From Companilactobacillus formosensis (GTDB lineage: Bacteria; Bacillota; Bacilli; Lactobacillales; Lactobacillaceae), in NCBI RefSeq assembly GCF_005405305.1, contig NZ_BJDU01000006.1:146411-210410 (forward strand): a DNA stretch of 64,000 nt. Reading direction: 5' to 3'. Position numbers and translations under genes: made by a program. Positions 49,835 to 58,670 of this stretch are shown piece by piece. The notes beneath the pieces were generated by a model. It saw only the letters and a list, made by a program, of their open reading frames with translations. It had not been told where the DNA came from and did not search any database. The number at the start of each line of letters is the position of its first letter. Within the stretch, counting starts at the first letter, position 1.

Positions 49835-51409
49835 ATGGGATTGATGATATCGAGTTTTGTGTTAATTTTGGCTGCTATCACTAGTATTTTTTTGGGGCAA
49901 TTACTTACTAAGATATCGGCAAGTTATATCAGTATGGCAATTGGTGGAATCATAGCTTTTACTCCATTTATCAGTGGTCAAATTGATAATTTTAATTCAG
50001 AAATATTTATTGGCTTAGTTGTAGCGCCGCTATTGTTCTTTGAAGGACAAGCAACGCGACTAAATCTAGTGGGAAAAGAAGTTAAGCATATTATCCAAAC
50101 GGCAGTTGTTTTAGTTGTTTTATGTCTAATAATTGCCGGCTTTGGTGTTTGGGAAGTAGCAGGTATTAGTTTGCCATTGGCTTTTATTTTGGCTGCTATT
50201 AGTACACCGACTGACGCTACGGCAATGGAATCTGTGACTAATGGATTGAAGATTCCTAAAGATGAAGGTGTCTTTTTGAAAATGGAGTCATTATTTAATG
50301 ATGCTTCAGGAATCATTTTGTTAAATATGACAATTCTTTGGTATGTTAATGGCTATATCAATTATGGACAAACGTTGATTGATTTCTTGATTTCAGCTAT
50401 CGGTGGACTTGTTTTTGGTTTCTTAGCCGCTTGGATAGTGGTACTGTTTCGTCAAATTTTATTGCGATCATCATTTAATTCCTTGAATGCCCAAAGTCTA
50501 CTATATTTAATCACGCCATTCGTTCTCTATTACTTAGCTGAAGAATTGCATGTTTCGGGCATCATCGCCGTTGTTTGTGCCGGCTTAGTTCACAACGCTG
50601 AAGCACAACGGAGCAAATTATTAAATGCACCACAAGTTCATATGGGTTTTGATTTGGTTTCGATGGTTACTGAAACACTCAATAGTATAGTTTTTATCAT
50701 TTTGGGATTTATGTTTGTCAAAATTGCCAGCCAAGAGAAATTCTCTAATAATTCTTTTAATTGGCTATTGATAGGTGTCACGATTTATTTGATAGGTATT
50801 TTCACGAGATATATTTACGGTCGATTACGTCTAAAGTTCAACAATAGATCGGCTTGGATTTTTTCATTAGGTGGAGTTCATGGTGCTGTAACGTTAGCGT
50901 TGGCTTATACTTTGGCAGAATTTCACGTAAATAAGGCTGATTTCAATTTGGTGTTGATGTCAGAAAGTGTTCTAATCATCTTGAGCTTAGTAGTACCTAC
51001 TATTGCCTTTAAGTTCATTCTTGATAAAGATGTGGACGATGAAGATATAGCCAAAGAGATGGATGAAATTAGGGTCAATATGGTTCGAAAAGCAATCGAT
51101 GCTGTTAATAAAATGTATTTGCCAGACAACGTTAAAAATTCGGTTATCTTTGATTTGATGGCCCAAAAGCAGAAGACTCGAACGAAGGATTTCGTTAAAC
51201 AGTGGTTAGGGGTGGTTCGTCATCCTGAATTTACTGGGGCGGAAAAAGAATTAGAAATGCGTGCTTTCATGAATGCTTTAGCTCAAGAACGAGAGTATTT
51301 AGATATGATTTCGCAAAGTGAAGTTAAATATCAAGACTATGTTTTTGAATTATATAAAGAAGTTCTACTGGCAGAGACCTTAGTAATAGGACCAACGGTT
51401 TCGGAATAA
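49835..51409 (+). CDS. Cation:proton antiporter, CPA1 family
   Basis: A 524-residue antiporter with about twelve membrane helices up to residue 395 and a soluble C-terminal region of 125 residues. APLLFFEGQATR and the ion-binding MESLFNDASGIIL are CPA1/NhaP hallmarks; FSLGGVHGAVTLALA matches the conserved arginine/GxRG region in modified form. It should exchange Na+ or K+ for H+, supporting pH homeostasis in an acid-producing bacterium. The start is ATG 49835 behind AGGGGAAA. Confidence 0.88.
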   Translation: MGLMISSFVLILAAITSIFLGQLLTKISASYISMAIGGIIAFTPFISGQIDNFNSEIFIGLVVAPLLFFEGQATRLNLVGKEVKHIIQTAVVLVVLCLIIAGFGVWEVAGISLPLAFILAAISTPTDATAMESVTNGLKIPKDEGVFLKMESLFNDASGIILLNMTILWYVNGYINYGQTLIDFLISAIGGLVFGFLAAWIVVLFRQILLRSSFNSLNAQSLLYLITPFVLYYLAEELHVSGIIAVVCAGLVHNAEAQRSKLLNAPQVHMGFDLVSMVTETLNSIVFIILGFMFVKIASQEKFSNNSFNWLLIGVTIYLIGIFTRYIYGRLRLKFNNRSAWIFSLGGVHGAVTLALAYTLAEFHVNKADFNLVLMSESVLIILSLVVPTIAFKFILDKDVDDEDIAKEMDEIRVNMVRKAIDAVNKMYLPDNVKNSVIFDLMAQKQKTRTKDFVKQWLGVVRHPEFTGAEKELEMRAFMNALAQEREYLDMISQSEVKYQDYVFELYKEVLLAETLVIGPTVSE

Positions 51410-51527
51410 TTATTCTGTACTAGATGGCTATTCTTAATTTGGTATCAATTCATCAATAGGTTTTATTATGTAACTGATGATAGAGGTTAATAAATCTATC
51501 GGAATTGCTTTTGATCGAGGTTATATT

Positions 51528-52271
51528 ATGAAAAAAATGAATAAGATTTTTTTATACGCATCAATGTTAATATTAACTTCAGGTATTGCGGCCGTTCCTA
51601 CTGTGGCAAAAGCTGATGCCAATTATGGTTTAACTAATGTTGGGACAGCCATTGTTACAACCAAAGACAGTGCTCAATTGTACAATGATAGTGGCCAACC
51701 ATTAGGCCGTTATTTGCCCGCTGGTTCAGAGTGGAAGACTAGTTTAGAGAATACTTTGGCTAGTGGATCTTATTACGGTGTTGGTGCTCATGAATTTCTC
51801 AAGAGTTCGGATGTTGATTTTGAATCCTTAGATGGAAAAACAAGCTATTCAGAAGGACAAATCAGTGCTGGAAATTATGATGGAGTCGAAGTAACTTCAG
51901 CATCTGGAGCAGAGTTGTATGACGAGAGTGGCAATCCTTTAGGCAGAAGTTTACCTGAGGACAGTAACTGGAAAGTCGACCTGCAAGATAATAATGCTAA
52001 AGGGACCTTTTATCGTGTTGCCACAGGTGAATACGTCAGTGCGGTAGATGTTCGTCCATATCAAAATTCACCAATTTATTCTGAAAGCGAGATCGTCACA
52101 ACGCCAAGCGGAGCTCCAACACGTTTGTATGATGAAAATGGACAATTGATTGGTGATCGTGCCTTGGCTCCAAATACTAGTTGGTATACGGATGAATTTA
52201 CCGATATTGGCGGTGTCGGTTATTATCGTGTAGCTACAAATGAATATGTAATAGCAACCGAAGTTAATTGA
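51528..52271 (+). CDS. Secreted protein with three SLAP-like repeats
   Basis: A 247-residue protein with a signal peptide (KKMNK, hydrophobic core, cleavage near AKA-DA). The mature part has three repeats of about 65-75 residues, each with LY(N/D)(D/E)xGxxLGR, a Trp in (D/E)WK or SWY, then G(T/S)(F/Y)YxV(A/G)xxE(Y/F). This matches the SLAP-type cell-wall-binding modules of lactobacilli. No LPXTG anchor or catalytic domain is present, so it is probably a wall-bound accessory protein. The start is ATG 51528. Confidence 0.75.
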   Translation: MKKMNKIFLYASMLILTSGIAAVPTVAKADANYGLTNVGTAIVTTKDSAQLYNDSGQPLGRYLPAGSEWKTSLENTLASGSYYGVGAHEFLKSSDVDFESLDGKTSYSEGQISAGNYDGVEVTSASGAELYDESGNPLGRSLPEDSNWKVDLQDNNAKGTFYRVATGEYVSAVDVRPYQNSPIYSESEIVTTPSGAPTRLYDENGQLIGDRALAPNTSWYTDEFTDIGGVGYYRVATNEYVIATEVN

Positions 52272-52284
52272 AAAGTTATAAATA

Positions 52285-52338
52285 AAAAATGAGCTCTGTT
52301 GAAGTGTAAATTTACGCTTTAACAGGACTCATTTTTGT
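52285..52338. terminator. Convergent terminator overlapping a gene end
   Basis: AAAAATGAGCTCTGTTGAAGTG pairs with the segment ending ACAGGACTCATTTTT, with a few wobble pairs. The right arm includes the last codons of the minus-strand gene ending at 52312. Confidence 0.75.
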
Positions 52339-52587
52339 TCTAGTACCAACTTTTACTTTCTTATAATCGTGACGATTAATAATAAAAGTTAAAATGTTAT
52401 TTTCATCGGGAATACCTTTTGACTCAATCGCATGATAGCCCTTCATTCCAGCAAAAGAAACGTTGTAGCTGTCCTTTTCCTTAGGAATATGGGTTAAATT
52501 GTGTAATTTGATGGAGATCTGATTATTTTGGAAGTCGATATTTCTGTTTTCGATAACGACACCATTTGTTTTTTTAGAAAAAATCAT
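52312..52587 (-). CDS. Hypothetical small protein
   Basis: A 91-residue soluble, basic protein, probably all-beta (VVIENRNIDF, ISIKLHNL, SYNVSFAGMKGYH). I recognise no family. GGAGG precedes ATG 52587 on the minus strand. It is monocistronic, convergent with the secreted repeat protein and divergent from the cyclo-ligase. Confidence 0.6.
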   Translation of the reverse strand: MIFSKKTNGVVIENRNIDFQNNQISIKLHNLTHIPKEKDSYNVSFAGMKGYHAIESKGIPDENNILTFIINRHDYKKVKVGTRTKMSPVKA

Positions 52588-52755
52588 TTGGAAATCCTCC
52601 GTTTTTTCGATTGATTAATTGTTAAAGTAATAATAACTAAATTAATTGAATATAAAATAAATTTTGTTTGAATATTTTGCGAAGAAATCCTCATAATATG
52701 TTTTGGTATCGATTTGGATTACAATAATATAACGAAAAAAGTTACGGAGGGGATT

Positions 52756-53298
52756 ATTATCGATAAGAAAGCCTTGCGCCAACAACAGATCAAAAGATTA
52801 AATGAAAACCAAGCTCAAACTAAAGCTGAGGGGTTAGAATTACTAAAAAAATTAGTTGAATTGCCAGAGTGGAAAAATGCTCAATCGATTGCTACAACCG
52901 TTAGCAGTCCAATGGAAGTACCTACAACGCCAATCATACAAGCCGCACAAGAAGCTGGGAAAAAAGTATATTTGCCAAAAACGATGCCACATCGTCAAAT
53001 GGCCTTTTTACCATTTACGAGTAGCGATGATTTAGTTGTCAGTAAGTTTGGAATTCCTGAGCCAGAATATAATGAAGAGTTAGTCAATCAAACACCAGAT
53101 TTGGTGCTCGTTCCAGGCTTAGCTTTTGCCAAAGATTCCAATTATCGTGTTGGCTTTGGTGGCGGATATTATGATCGTTTCTTAGCAAAATATCCCGGAA
53201 AGACCGTGACATTAGTTCCTTCAACAATGCTTTTTGAAACTGCTGATTGGGAAATTGATAAATATGATATTAAGATTCAAAAATTGATTTTAGTTTAA
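52756..53298 (+). CDS. 5-formyltetrahydrofolate cyclo-ligase, probable non-AUG start
   Basis: An enzyme of about 180 residues converting 5-formyl-THF to 5,10-methenyl-THF with ATP. KKALRQQQIKRLN, PLxFGIPEPE-like KFGIPEPE and GFGGGYYDRFL are family motifs. A strong GGAGGGG lies at 52746-52752, but no ATG, GTG or TTG follows at a usable distance; the in-frame codons there are ATT 52756 and ATC 52759. The upstream TTG 52714 has no ribosome binding site and precedes a likely -10 box (TAATAT, 52725). An ATT or ATC start is therefore likely. N-termini of relatives also begin near DKK. Confidence 0.85.
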   Translation: MIDKKALRQQQIKRLNENQAQTKAEGLELLKKLVELPEWKNAQSIATTVSSPMEVPTTPIIQAAQEAGKKVYLPKTMPHRQMAFLPFTSSDDLVVSKFGIPEPEYNEELVNQTPDLVLVPGLAFAKDSNYRVGFGGGYYDRFLAKYPGKTVTLVPSTMLFETADWEIDKYDIKIQKLILV

Positions 53299-53315
53299 AA
53301 TTATTAGTCCACAAA

Positions 53316-53365
53316 AAAATATTCCAAGATAATCAAACCCGATTATTTTGGAATATTTATTTTTA
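53316..53365 (+). terminator. Terminator after the cyclo-ligase gene
   Basis: AAATATTCCAAGATAATC pairs with GATTATTTTGGAATATTT, followed by ATTTTT. Confidence 0.88.
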
Positions 53366-53417
53366 GCGGTTGAAAGCTAATCATCTTTTTTTGAATATAG
53401 GTAATAAACTAATTTTT

Positions 53418-53535
53418 TTGTGTATCAATCGAAAAATGTTAGAATAATCACTCAGGTCGTAAGAGTGTCAATTCTCACAAATTTGCTTCTAATATTGAAT
53501 ACAACTAACATTATATATAGGAAGCAATTTTTAAA
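53418..53535 (+). ncRNA. Candidate small transcript in the cyclo-ligase/walR gap
   Basis: The 552-bp gap 53299-53850 holds a possible promoter, TTGTGT (53418) and TAGAAT (53440) 16 bp apart. About 75 bp later, TTGCTTC and GAAGCAA form a stem followed by TTTTT near 53530. A transcript of about 85 nt is possible. The remainder of the gap is tRNA-Lys, its terminator and the walR promoter. This is a weak call. Confidence 0.25.
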
Positions 53536-53542
53536 GGAACTG

Positions 53543-53585
53543 AAAAAGCAGTTATATCAAGGATAATTCCTTAACATAACTGCTT
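53543..53585 (-). terminator. Terminator of tRNA-Lys
   Basis: AAGCAGTTAT pairs with ATAACTGCTT with an inner AAGGA/TCCTT stem. Read on the minus strand it ends in TTTTT, directly downstream of the tRNA. Confidence 0.8.
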
Positions 53586-53599
53586 AAGCGATAAACTTA

Positions 53600-53672
53600 T
53601 GGGTGTTCGGGGGATCGAACCCCGGACCCACGGATTAAGAGTCCGTTGCTCTGCCAGCTGAGCTAAACACCC
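53600..53672 (-). tRNA. tRNA-Lys (anticodon CUU)
   Basis: On the minus strand the sequence starts GGGTGTTTAGCTCAGCTGG and ends with the complementary AACACCC plus discriminator A. The anticodon arm is CGGA-CTCTTAA-TCCG, giving anticodon CTT. The T arm contains GGTTCGATCC. CCA is not encoded. It is a single tRNA, not part of an rRNA operon. Confidence 0.95.
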
Positions 53673-53798
53673 ATGTGATCTCGTGTTGATTGCTTATCTC
53701 TCTCAACCAACGAGATATATAATACCATAGGCTCAAAATTAATAGCAAGTACTTTTTTAAAAAAAATTCAAAAAAATTAAGTTGCCTTTATGGTGGCT

Positions 53799-53827
53799 TT
53801 GTTTTAATGAAAAATAACTAGTATAAT
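53799..53827 (+). promoter_or_regulatory. Promoter of walR
   Basis: TTGTTT (53799-53804) and TATAAT (53822-53827) are separated by 17 bp, 24 bp upstream of the walR start codon. Confidence 0.65.
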
Positions 53828-53850
53828 ATTCACGTCAAGGAGATAAATAT

Positions 53851-54552
53851 ATGGCTAAAAAAATTCTAGTAGTAGATGATGAAAAACCAATTTCCGATAT
53901 TGTTAAATATAATTTGGAAAATGAAGGCTACGAAGTCATAACTGCTTTTGATGGACAAGAAGCATTGGACAAAGTTGAAGAGGATGATCCCGATTTGATT
54001 TTGCTAGATTTGATGCTTCCAGTTATTGACGGTCTTGAAGTAGCTAGAACTATCAGAAAAACTAAAGATACTCCAATCATTATGTTAACGGCTAAGGATA
54101 CCGAAATTGATAAGGTTATTGGCCTAGAACTTGGGGCAGATGATTATGTCACTAAACCTTTCTCCAATCGAGAGTTAGTTGCTCGTGTCAAAGCTCGTTT
54201 AAGAACTCAAACACATGCACATAGCGAAGAGGCAAAGAGTAGTGAGATTAAAATTGGTGATTTAACCATTCTCCCCGATGCATATACCGTAACGAAAAAT
54301 GGTAAAGAAATTGAACTAACACACCGTGAATTTGAATTATTGCATTATTTGGCACAACACATTGGTCAAGTAATGAAACGTGAGCACTTGCTTCAAACAG
54401 TTTGGGGCTACGATTACTTTGGTGATGTTAGAACAGTTGATGTTACCGTTAGACGTTTGCGCGAAAAAATTGAAAATAATCCTAGTCAACCAGAATGGCT
54501 CATGACTAGACGTGGTGTGGGGTACTATCTAAGAGACCCTGACGCCGAATAA
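53851..54552 (+). CDS. walR: Response regulator WalR (YycF)
   Basis: A 233-residue OmpR-family response regulator and essential controller of cell-wall turnover. The phosphorylated aspartate is D53 in LLDLMLP, with the acidic pocket DDE near the start and the conserved lysine in [13 protein letters not shown]. The winged helix ends in [14 protein letters not shown]. Position ahead of walK, walH, walI, walJ and htrA makes the assignment secure. A terminator hairpin lies between this gene and walK, which is less common. Confidence 0.96.
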   Translation: MAKKILVVDDEKPISDIVKYNLENEGYEVITAFDGQEALDKVEEDDPDLILLDLMLPVIDGLEVARTIRKTKDTPIIMLTAKDTEIDKVIGLELGADDYVTKPFSNRELVARVKARLRTQTHAHSEEAKSSEIKIGDLTILPDAYTVTKNGKEIELTHREFELLHYLAQHIGQVMKREHLLQTVWGYDYFGDVRTVDVTVRRLREKIENNPSQPEWLMTRRGVGYYLRDPDAE

Positions 54553-54557
54553 AAATT

Positions 54558-54621
54558 AAAAAACTGATTCGTTTTTATAAGAAGCGAGTCAGTTTTTTTG
54601 TTATCCTCATAGCTGTATAAT
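54558..54621 (+). terminator. Hairpin terminator between walR and walK, with a possible walK -10 box
   Basis: AAAAACTGATTCG pairs with CGAGTCAGTTTTT (one G-T pair) and is followed by a run of seven T residues (54558-54599). TATAAT at 54616-54621 could start a separate walK transcript, but no good -35 box is seen. Confidence 0.75.
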
Positions 54622-54655
54622 GTAATTAAGTCTGTATTGTTTAGGTGGAAATATA

Positions 54656-56551
54656 GTGAAAAATAGATTTGTCTTTTTACATTCGATCAACTTTAAAATC
54701 GGATTATCGTTTATTTTAATTTTGATAGTCACAATTGAAATCATTGGGGCTTATTTTGTGCGTCAACTGGAAGAGCAAAATGTTTCTAACTTTGAAAATT
54801 CGGTTGTCGTTCCTGCTTATACGCTCAATCAGATTTCAGAAAATTTGACTGATAATGATCAACATACTCGTGAAAATATTGGGAATGCTATTCAAGATTA
54901 TACGCGTGTCAGCACCGATATTACTGACGTACAGGTAGTTGACCGTTCTGGAATCATTGTGGGGGCTAAGGATTCTGAAGGTAATAATATTATCGGGACA
55001 CAGACTTTAAAAGATAATATCAAGCAAAGTATTAAGACTGATAAAAAAATTACGCAAATTTATTATGAAAAAGATACTGGAAGTTCCTATGAATCAATTG
55101 AACCAGTTACTTCGCCGGATAATAGTACAGTTGTCGGTGCTATTTATGTTCGTGCATCAATGGAATCAGTTTATACAGGTATTAATAATATTATTTTGAT
55201 TTTCCTAACCGCTTCTTTAGTAGCTGGTTTATTAGGGGCTGTGATTGCCATTTTCATTTCTCGTGCAATTACCCGTCCGATTGATGAAATGAAGCAACAG
55301 GCTGTCAGAATGGCTGAAGGGGACTATTCTGGTCAGGTTCGTGTCTATTCTCCTGATGAATTAGGACAACTAGCTATGGCGGTCAATGATTTGTCTGTCA
55401 AAGTTGAAGAAGCGACGGAAAATTCGGAGTCTGAGCGAAGGCGATTGGATAGTGTCCTCACGCAGATGTCTGATGGGGTTATTGCAACGAACCGTTTAGG
55501 AAATATAACGGTCATCAATGAAATGGCTCAGGAATTTTTGGATAAAGATGAAGATGCGGCCATTGGTCAACCATTAGTTGAAGTTTTGGGTATTTCTGAT
55601 CAAACTAGCTTTGATGATTTGTTGGAAAATCCAGATCCAATGGTTATTGAAACTAATGACAATAGTGAAGATTACGATACCGGCGATGATAACTCATTGA
55701 TTTTGAACGCTGATTTCTCCTTGATTCAAAGAAACAGTGGTTTTATCAGTGGTATGGTTTGTGTTCTACATGATGTCACTGAACAACAAAAAATTGATAG
55801 TGAACGTCGTCAGTTCGTTTCTAACGTTTCACACGAATTGAGAACGCCATTGACTAGTATCAGTAGTTACATCGATGCTTTGAACAATGGTGCTTGGAAA
55901 GACCAAAAGCTTGCTCCACAGTTCTTAGGAGTTACTGCTGAAGAAACTGACCGTATGATTCGAATGATCAAAGATCTTTTGAGTTTGTCAAGAATGGATC
56001 AAGGTCGTTCGAAACTTGAAAAAGAATTAGTCAACTTCAATGAATTTTTCTCATATATTTTGGATCGATTTGATATGATGTTGAAAAAGGAAAAAGCTGA
56101 TGCTAAAGAAGACGATACAAAAGTCGTCAAAAATTATCGGATCAAGCGAATTTTCACGAGTAAAGATTTGTGGGTCGAAATTGATACCGATAAAATGACT
56201 CAAGTGATCGATAATATCATGAACAATGCTATTAAGTATTCACCAGATGGTGGCGTGATCACTTGCCGTTTGTTGGAAACTAATAAACACATTATTATTA
56301 GCATTTCCGATGAAGGTCTAGGTATTCCTAGAAAGGATATTAAGAAAGTCTTCGATCGTTTCTATCGTGTTGATAAGGCACGTTCTAGAAAGCAAGGTGG
56401 TACCGGATTGGGACTATCTATTTCTAAGGAAATCGTTGAACAGCACAAAGGAAGAATTTGGGTAAACAGTGCTGAAGGTAAGGGATCGACTTTCTACATC
56501 TCCTTGCCATTTGACCCTAACGAAACAGGAGGAGAATGGGATGAAATTTAG
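54656..56551 (+). CDS. walK: Sensor histidine kinase WalK (YycG)
   Basis: A 631-residue membrane kinase starting at GTG 54656 behind GGTGG. Helix 1 (about 14-34), an extracytoplasmic Cache/PAS-like domain, helix 2 (about 175-205), HAMP, a PAS domain (about 260-380), HisKA with phospho-acceptor H393 in VSHELRTPLTS, and a catalytic domain with NNAIKYSPDGG, DEGLGIP and GTGLGLSI. It signals to WalR to match wall hydrolases to growth. Its end overlaps walH by 11 bp. Confidence 0.96.
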   Translation: MKNRFVFLHSINFKIGLSFILILIVTIEIIGAYFVRQLEEQNVSNFENSVVVPAYTLNQISENLTDNDQHTRENIGNAIQDYTRVSTDITDVQVVDRSGIIVGAKDSEGNNIIGTQTLKDNIKQSIKTDKKITQIYYEKDTGSSYESIEPVTSPDNSTVVGAIYVRASMESVYTGINNIILIFLTASLVAGLLGAVIAIFISRAITRPIDEMKQQAVRMAEGDYSGQVRVYSPDELGQLAMAVNDLSVKVEEATENSESERRRLDSVLTQMSDGVIATNRLGNITVINEMAQEFLDKDEDAAIGQPLVEVLGISDQTSFDDLLENPDPMVIETNDNSEDYDTGDDNSLILNADFSLIQRNSGFISGMVCVLHDVTEQQKIDSERRQFVSNVSHELRTPLTSISSYIDALNNGAWKDQKLAPQFLGVTAEETDRMIRMIKDLLSLSRMDQGRSKLEKELVNFNEFFSYILDRFDMMLKKEKADAKEDDTKVVKNYRIKRIFTSKDLWVEIDTDKMTQVIDNIMNNAIKYSPDGGVITCRLLETNKHIIISISDEGLGIPRKDIKKVFDRFYRVDKARSRKQGGTGLGLSISKEIVEQHKGRIWVNSAEGKGSTFYISLPFDPNETGGEWDEI

Positions 56552-57854
56552 CCGTTTAGTTGTCCAAGTGTTATTAGTTATCGCCGTAATTACTAGTATT
56601 GTCCTGTCCTTCTTTATTTGGACCAATACTGCTCGCTATCAACGTGGGCGAAATATCGACGTAACTGACGCTGAGTCGAATAAAAACGAAATACCAATGA
56701 ATCAAGTTATCAGTCCAACATCAGTCATGTGGCATGATGAAGATGATCAACACTTGATTTATAACAGTAATGAAAATATTTCTTTAAGTATTCAAAAAAT
56801 AATGCAAGATTGGAAAATTGGTAATCCTAAGCTAGTAACAAAGAAAGATGGAGCTTACTATCAAAAGGTTATTCAAGCTAAAAATACGATTCAGATGGTT
56901 TATCCAACCGCTATAACGGCCAACGTTTTGGGATATTTGTTGAACAACGACAGTCTCAAGGATGAAAATGGTAAACAATTTAATCGTATCCTGATTAATT
57001 TGAAAGACAAAAAAGACCAAAATATTTATTTAGCTAATGATAATAATTATGCCGTCTACAAAGCTAAAGTAAGAAATGCTTCTGCATCACCAATCACTAA
57101 GCTTGTTAAAAAAGCTAATATTAATTTGAAGATTAGATTAGATATCATGAAACATGGTGTCTTTACTTCATATACCAATCCCATTAAATTACAGTCATAT
57201 TCATACGTAGTTAATGGTAAAAAAGATGGTGAATATACGACTGCCTTGTTTGATTCGAATACTAGTGGCTTAGTAACTACTGAAGACAATGGGGTTTATA
57301 GCTATAACTATGGTGAATCAAAGCGTCTAGTTTCAGATCACAATACTGATGAATTGACGTTCTCTGATTATACGGATACCTCTGTACCAAAGAATCAGTT
57401 AGCTTTCTTGCAACGTGGTTATCAGAAGGTCATTAATTTACAGGATTCGATCTCTAACTTACGTTTGTACAATGCAAATTGGAAGAATAAGGATTTGACC
57501 TTTAGAGAATATGTTGAAGGCTTCCCAATCTTTAAGAAGAGCCAATTTGGTTCGATTGAAATCAAATTCAGTCGTCAGGGAAGTACCGAACATTTTGTTA
57601 ATACAGTCTTAGAAGTGCCGGTTCCTTCTAACCAGTCACCAACTAAGTTGAAATCCACGAACGATATTTTCAAGGGAATTCAAAAAGCTGGTTTTTCTCT
57701 AAATGATATTGAAGGCTTGGAAGTTGGCTATCAGTGGGAAACAGAAGCTGATAATGAGAAGGTCGTTGACTTGAAACCAACGTATTACATCAAGATCGAT
57801 GGTCACTGGAAAGCTTATGAAGATTGGACAAATCAAACTGCGGAGGAAGAGTAA
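56541..57854 (+). CDS. walH: WalH (YycH), negative regulator of WalK
   Basis: A 437-residue protein with a single N-terminal transmembrane helix (VVQVLLVIAVITSIVLSFF) and an outer domain. In Bacillus YycH binds WalK through the membrane and, with YycI, tunes its activity. ATG 56541 inside the walK end is preferred, with GGAGGAG just upstream. Sequence is weakly conserved in this family, so the call relies on topology, size and position. Confidence 0.9.
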   Translation: MKFSRLVVQVLLVIAVITSIVLSFFIWTNTARYQRGRNIDVTDAESNKNEIPMNQVISPTSVMWHDEDDQHLIYNSNENISLSIQKIMQDWKIGNPKLVTKKDGAYYQKVIQAKNTIQMVYPTAITANVLGYLLNNDSLKDENGKQFNRILINLKDKKDQNIYLANDNNYAVYKAKVRNASASPITKLVKKANINLKIRLDIMKHGVFTSYTNPIKLQSYSYVVNGKKDGEYTTALFDSNTSGLVTTEDNGVYSYNYGESKRLVSDHNTDELTFSDYTDTSVPKNQLAFLQRGYQKVINLQDSISNLRLYNANWKNKDLTFREYVEGFPIFKKSQFGSIEIKFSRQGSTEHFVNTVLEVPVPSNQSPTKLKSTNDIFKGIQKAGFSLNDIEGLEVGYQWETEADNEKVVDLKPTYYIKIDGHWKAYEDWTNQTAEEE

Positions 57855-58670
57855 ATGGATTTTAAAAGAATCGAAGTTATATTCTTAATAGTATTTTTCT
57901 CGTTAGATATCTTTTTATTCTTGTCTTTTCGCAATAGTCAACAATTGGTCAGCAGCACGAGCAACAATACTTCCACAGTTGCTGAAATGCGTAAACGTAA
58001 TATAAGTTTTGGCAGTTTGGATTCTAAGAGTGGGTATGCCTATTATTTGGGCTCACAGCCTAGTGATGACTTGGAAGAAAATTCCAACAAACTCCAAGAT
58101 CAAAAAGTAGAGTACGAAGAAGTAAACCATACTTTATCAAGTACTTTGGAAAGCCCAATTCCTGTTACTTCAAGCAATCGTAAGAAGATTATGGATAAGT
58201 TCATCAAAAAAGAGAGCAATGTCTTGTATGGTAAAAATTATAAGTATGCGCCACAATTATCGACCCATTCACAAATGGTTTATGTTTCTACTAGCAATTT
58301 GGGGGATGTCTACGATAAAACAAATCAGCTTATCTTTACAATTTCTAACGGTGAAGTGTTAGGTTATACTCAGACGTATGTTAGATCGATGATAATTTTG
58401 CACGAAAGACAATCGATCAAGAGTGAAAAAGATGTCATTACGAACCTTTATGCTAATTCGGAGATTCCTAATAATTCGAAAATTGCTTATGCTAATTTAG
58501 CTTATACGAAATTATTGGAGGCCAAAGGTAGCACGATTTACATACCAGTTTGGTTCGTGACGATTAAGAATAAAGATAGTAAAGTTTCAACTACCAAAAA
58601 GGTCAATGCCTTTACTGGTAATATAATTAAGAGTTCAACAAATGGAGATAGTAGTTACAATGCCCAATGA
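57855..58670 (+). CDS. walI: WalI (YycI), partner of WalH
   Basis: A 271-residue protein with one N-terminal transmembrane helix (VIFLIVFFSLDIFLFLSF) and an outer domain ending in VWFVTIKNKDS and KKVNAFTGNI, typical of YycI. It starts at the base after the walH stop codon and is translationally coupled. It forms the WalK-inhibiting complex with WalH. Confidence 0.9.
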   Translation: MDFKRIEVIFLIVFFSLDIFLFLSFRNSQQLVSSTSNNTSTVAEMRKRNISFGSLDSKSGYAYYLGSQPSDDLEENSNKLQDQKVEYEEVNHTLSSTLESPIPVTSSNRKKIMDKFIKKESNVLYGKNYKYAPQLSTHSQMVYVSTSNLGDVYDKTNQLIFTISNGEVLGYTQTYVRSMIILHERQSIKSEKDVITNLYANSEIPNNSKIAYANLAYTKLLEAKGSTIYIPVWFVTIKNKDSKVSTTKKVNAFTGNIIKSSTNGDSSYNAQ

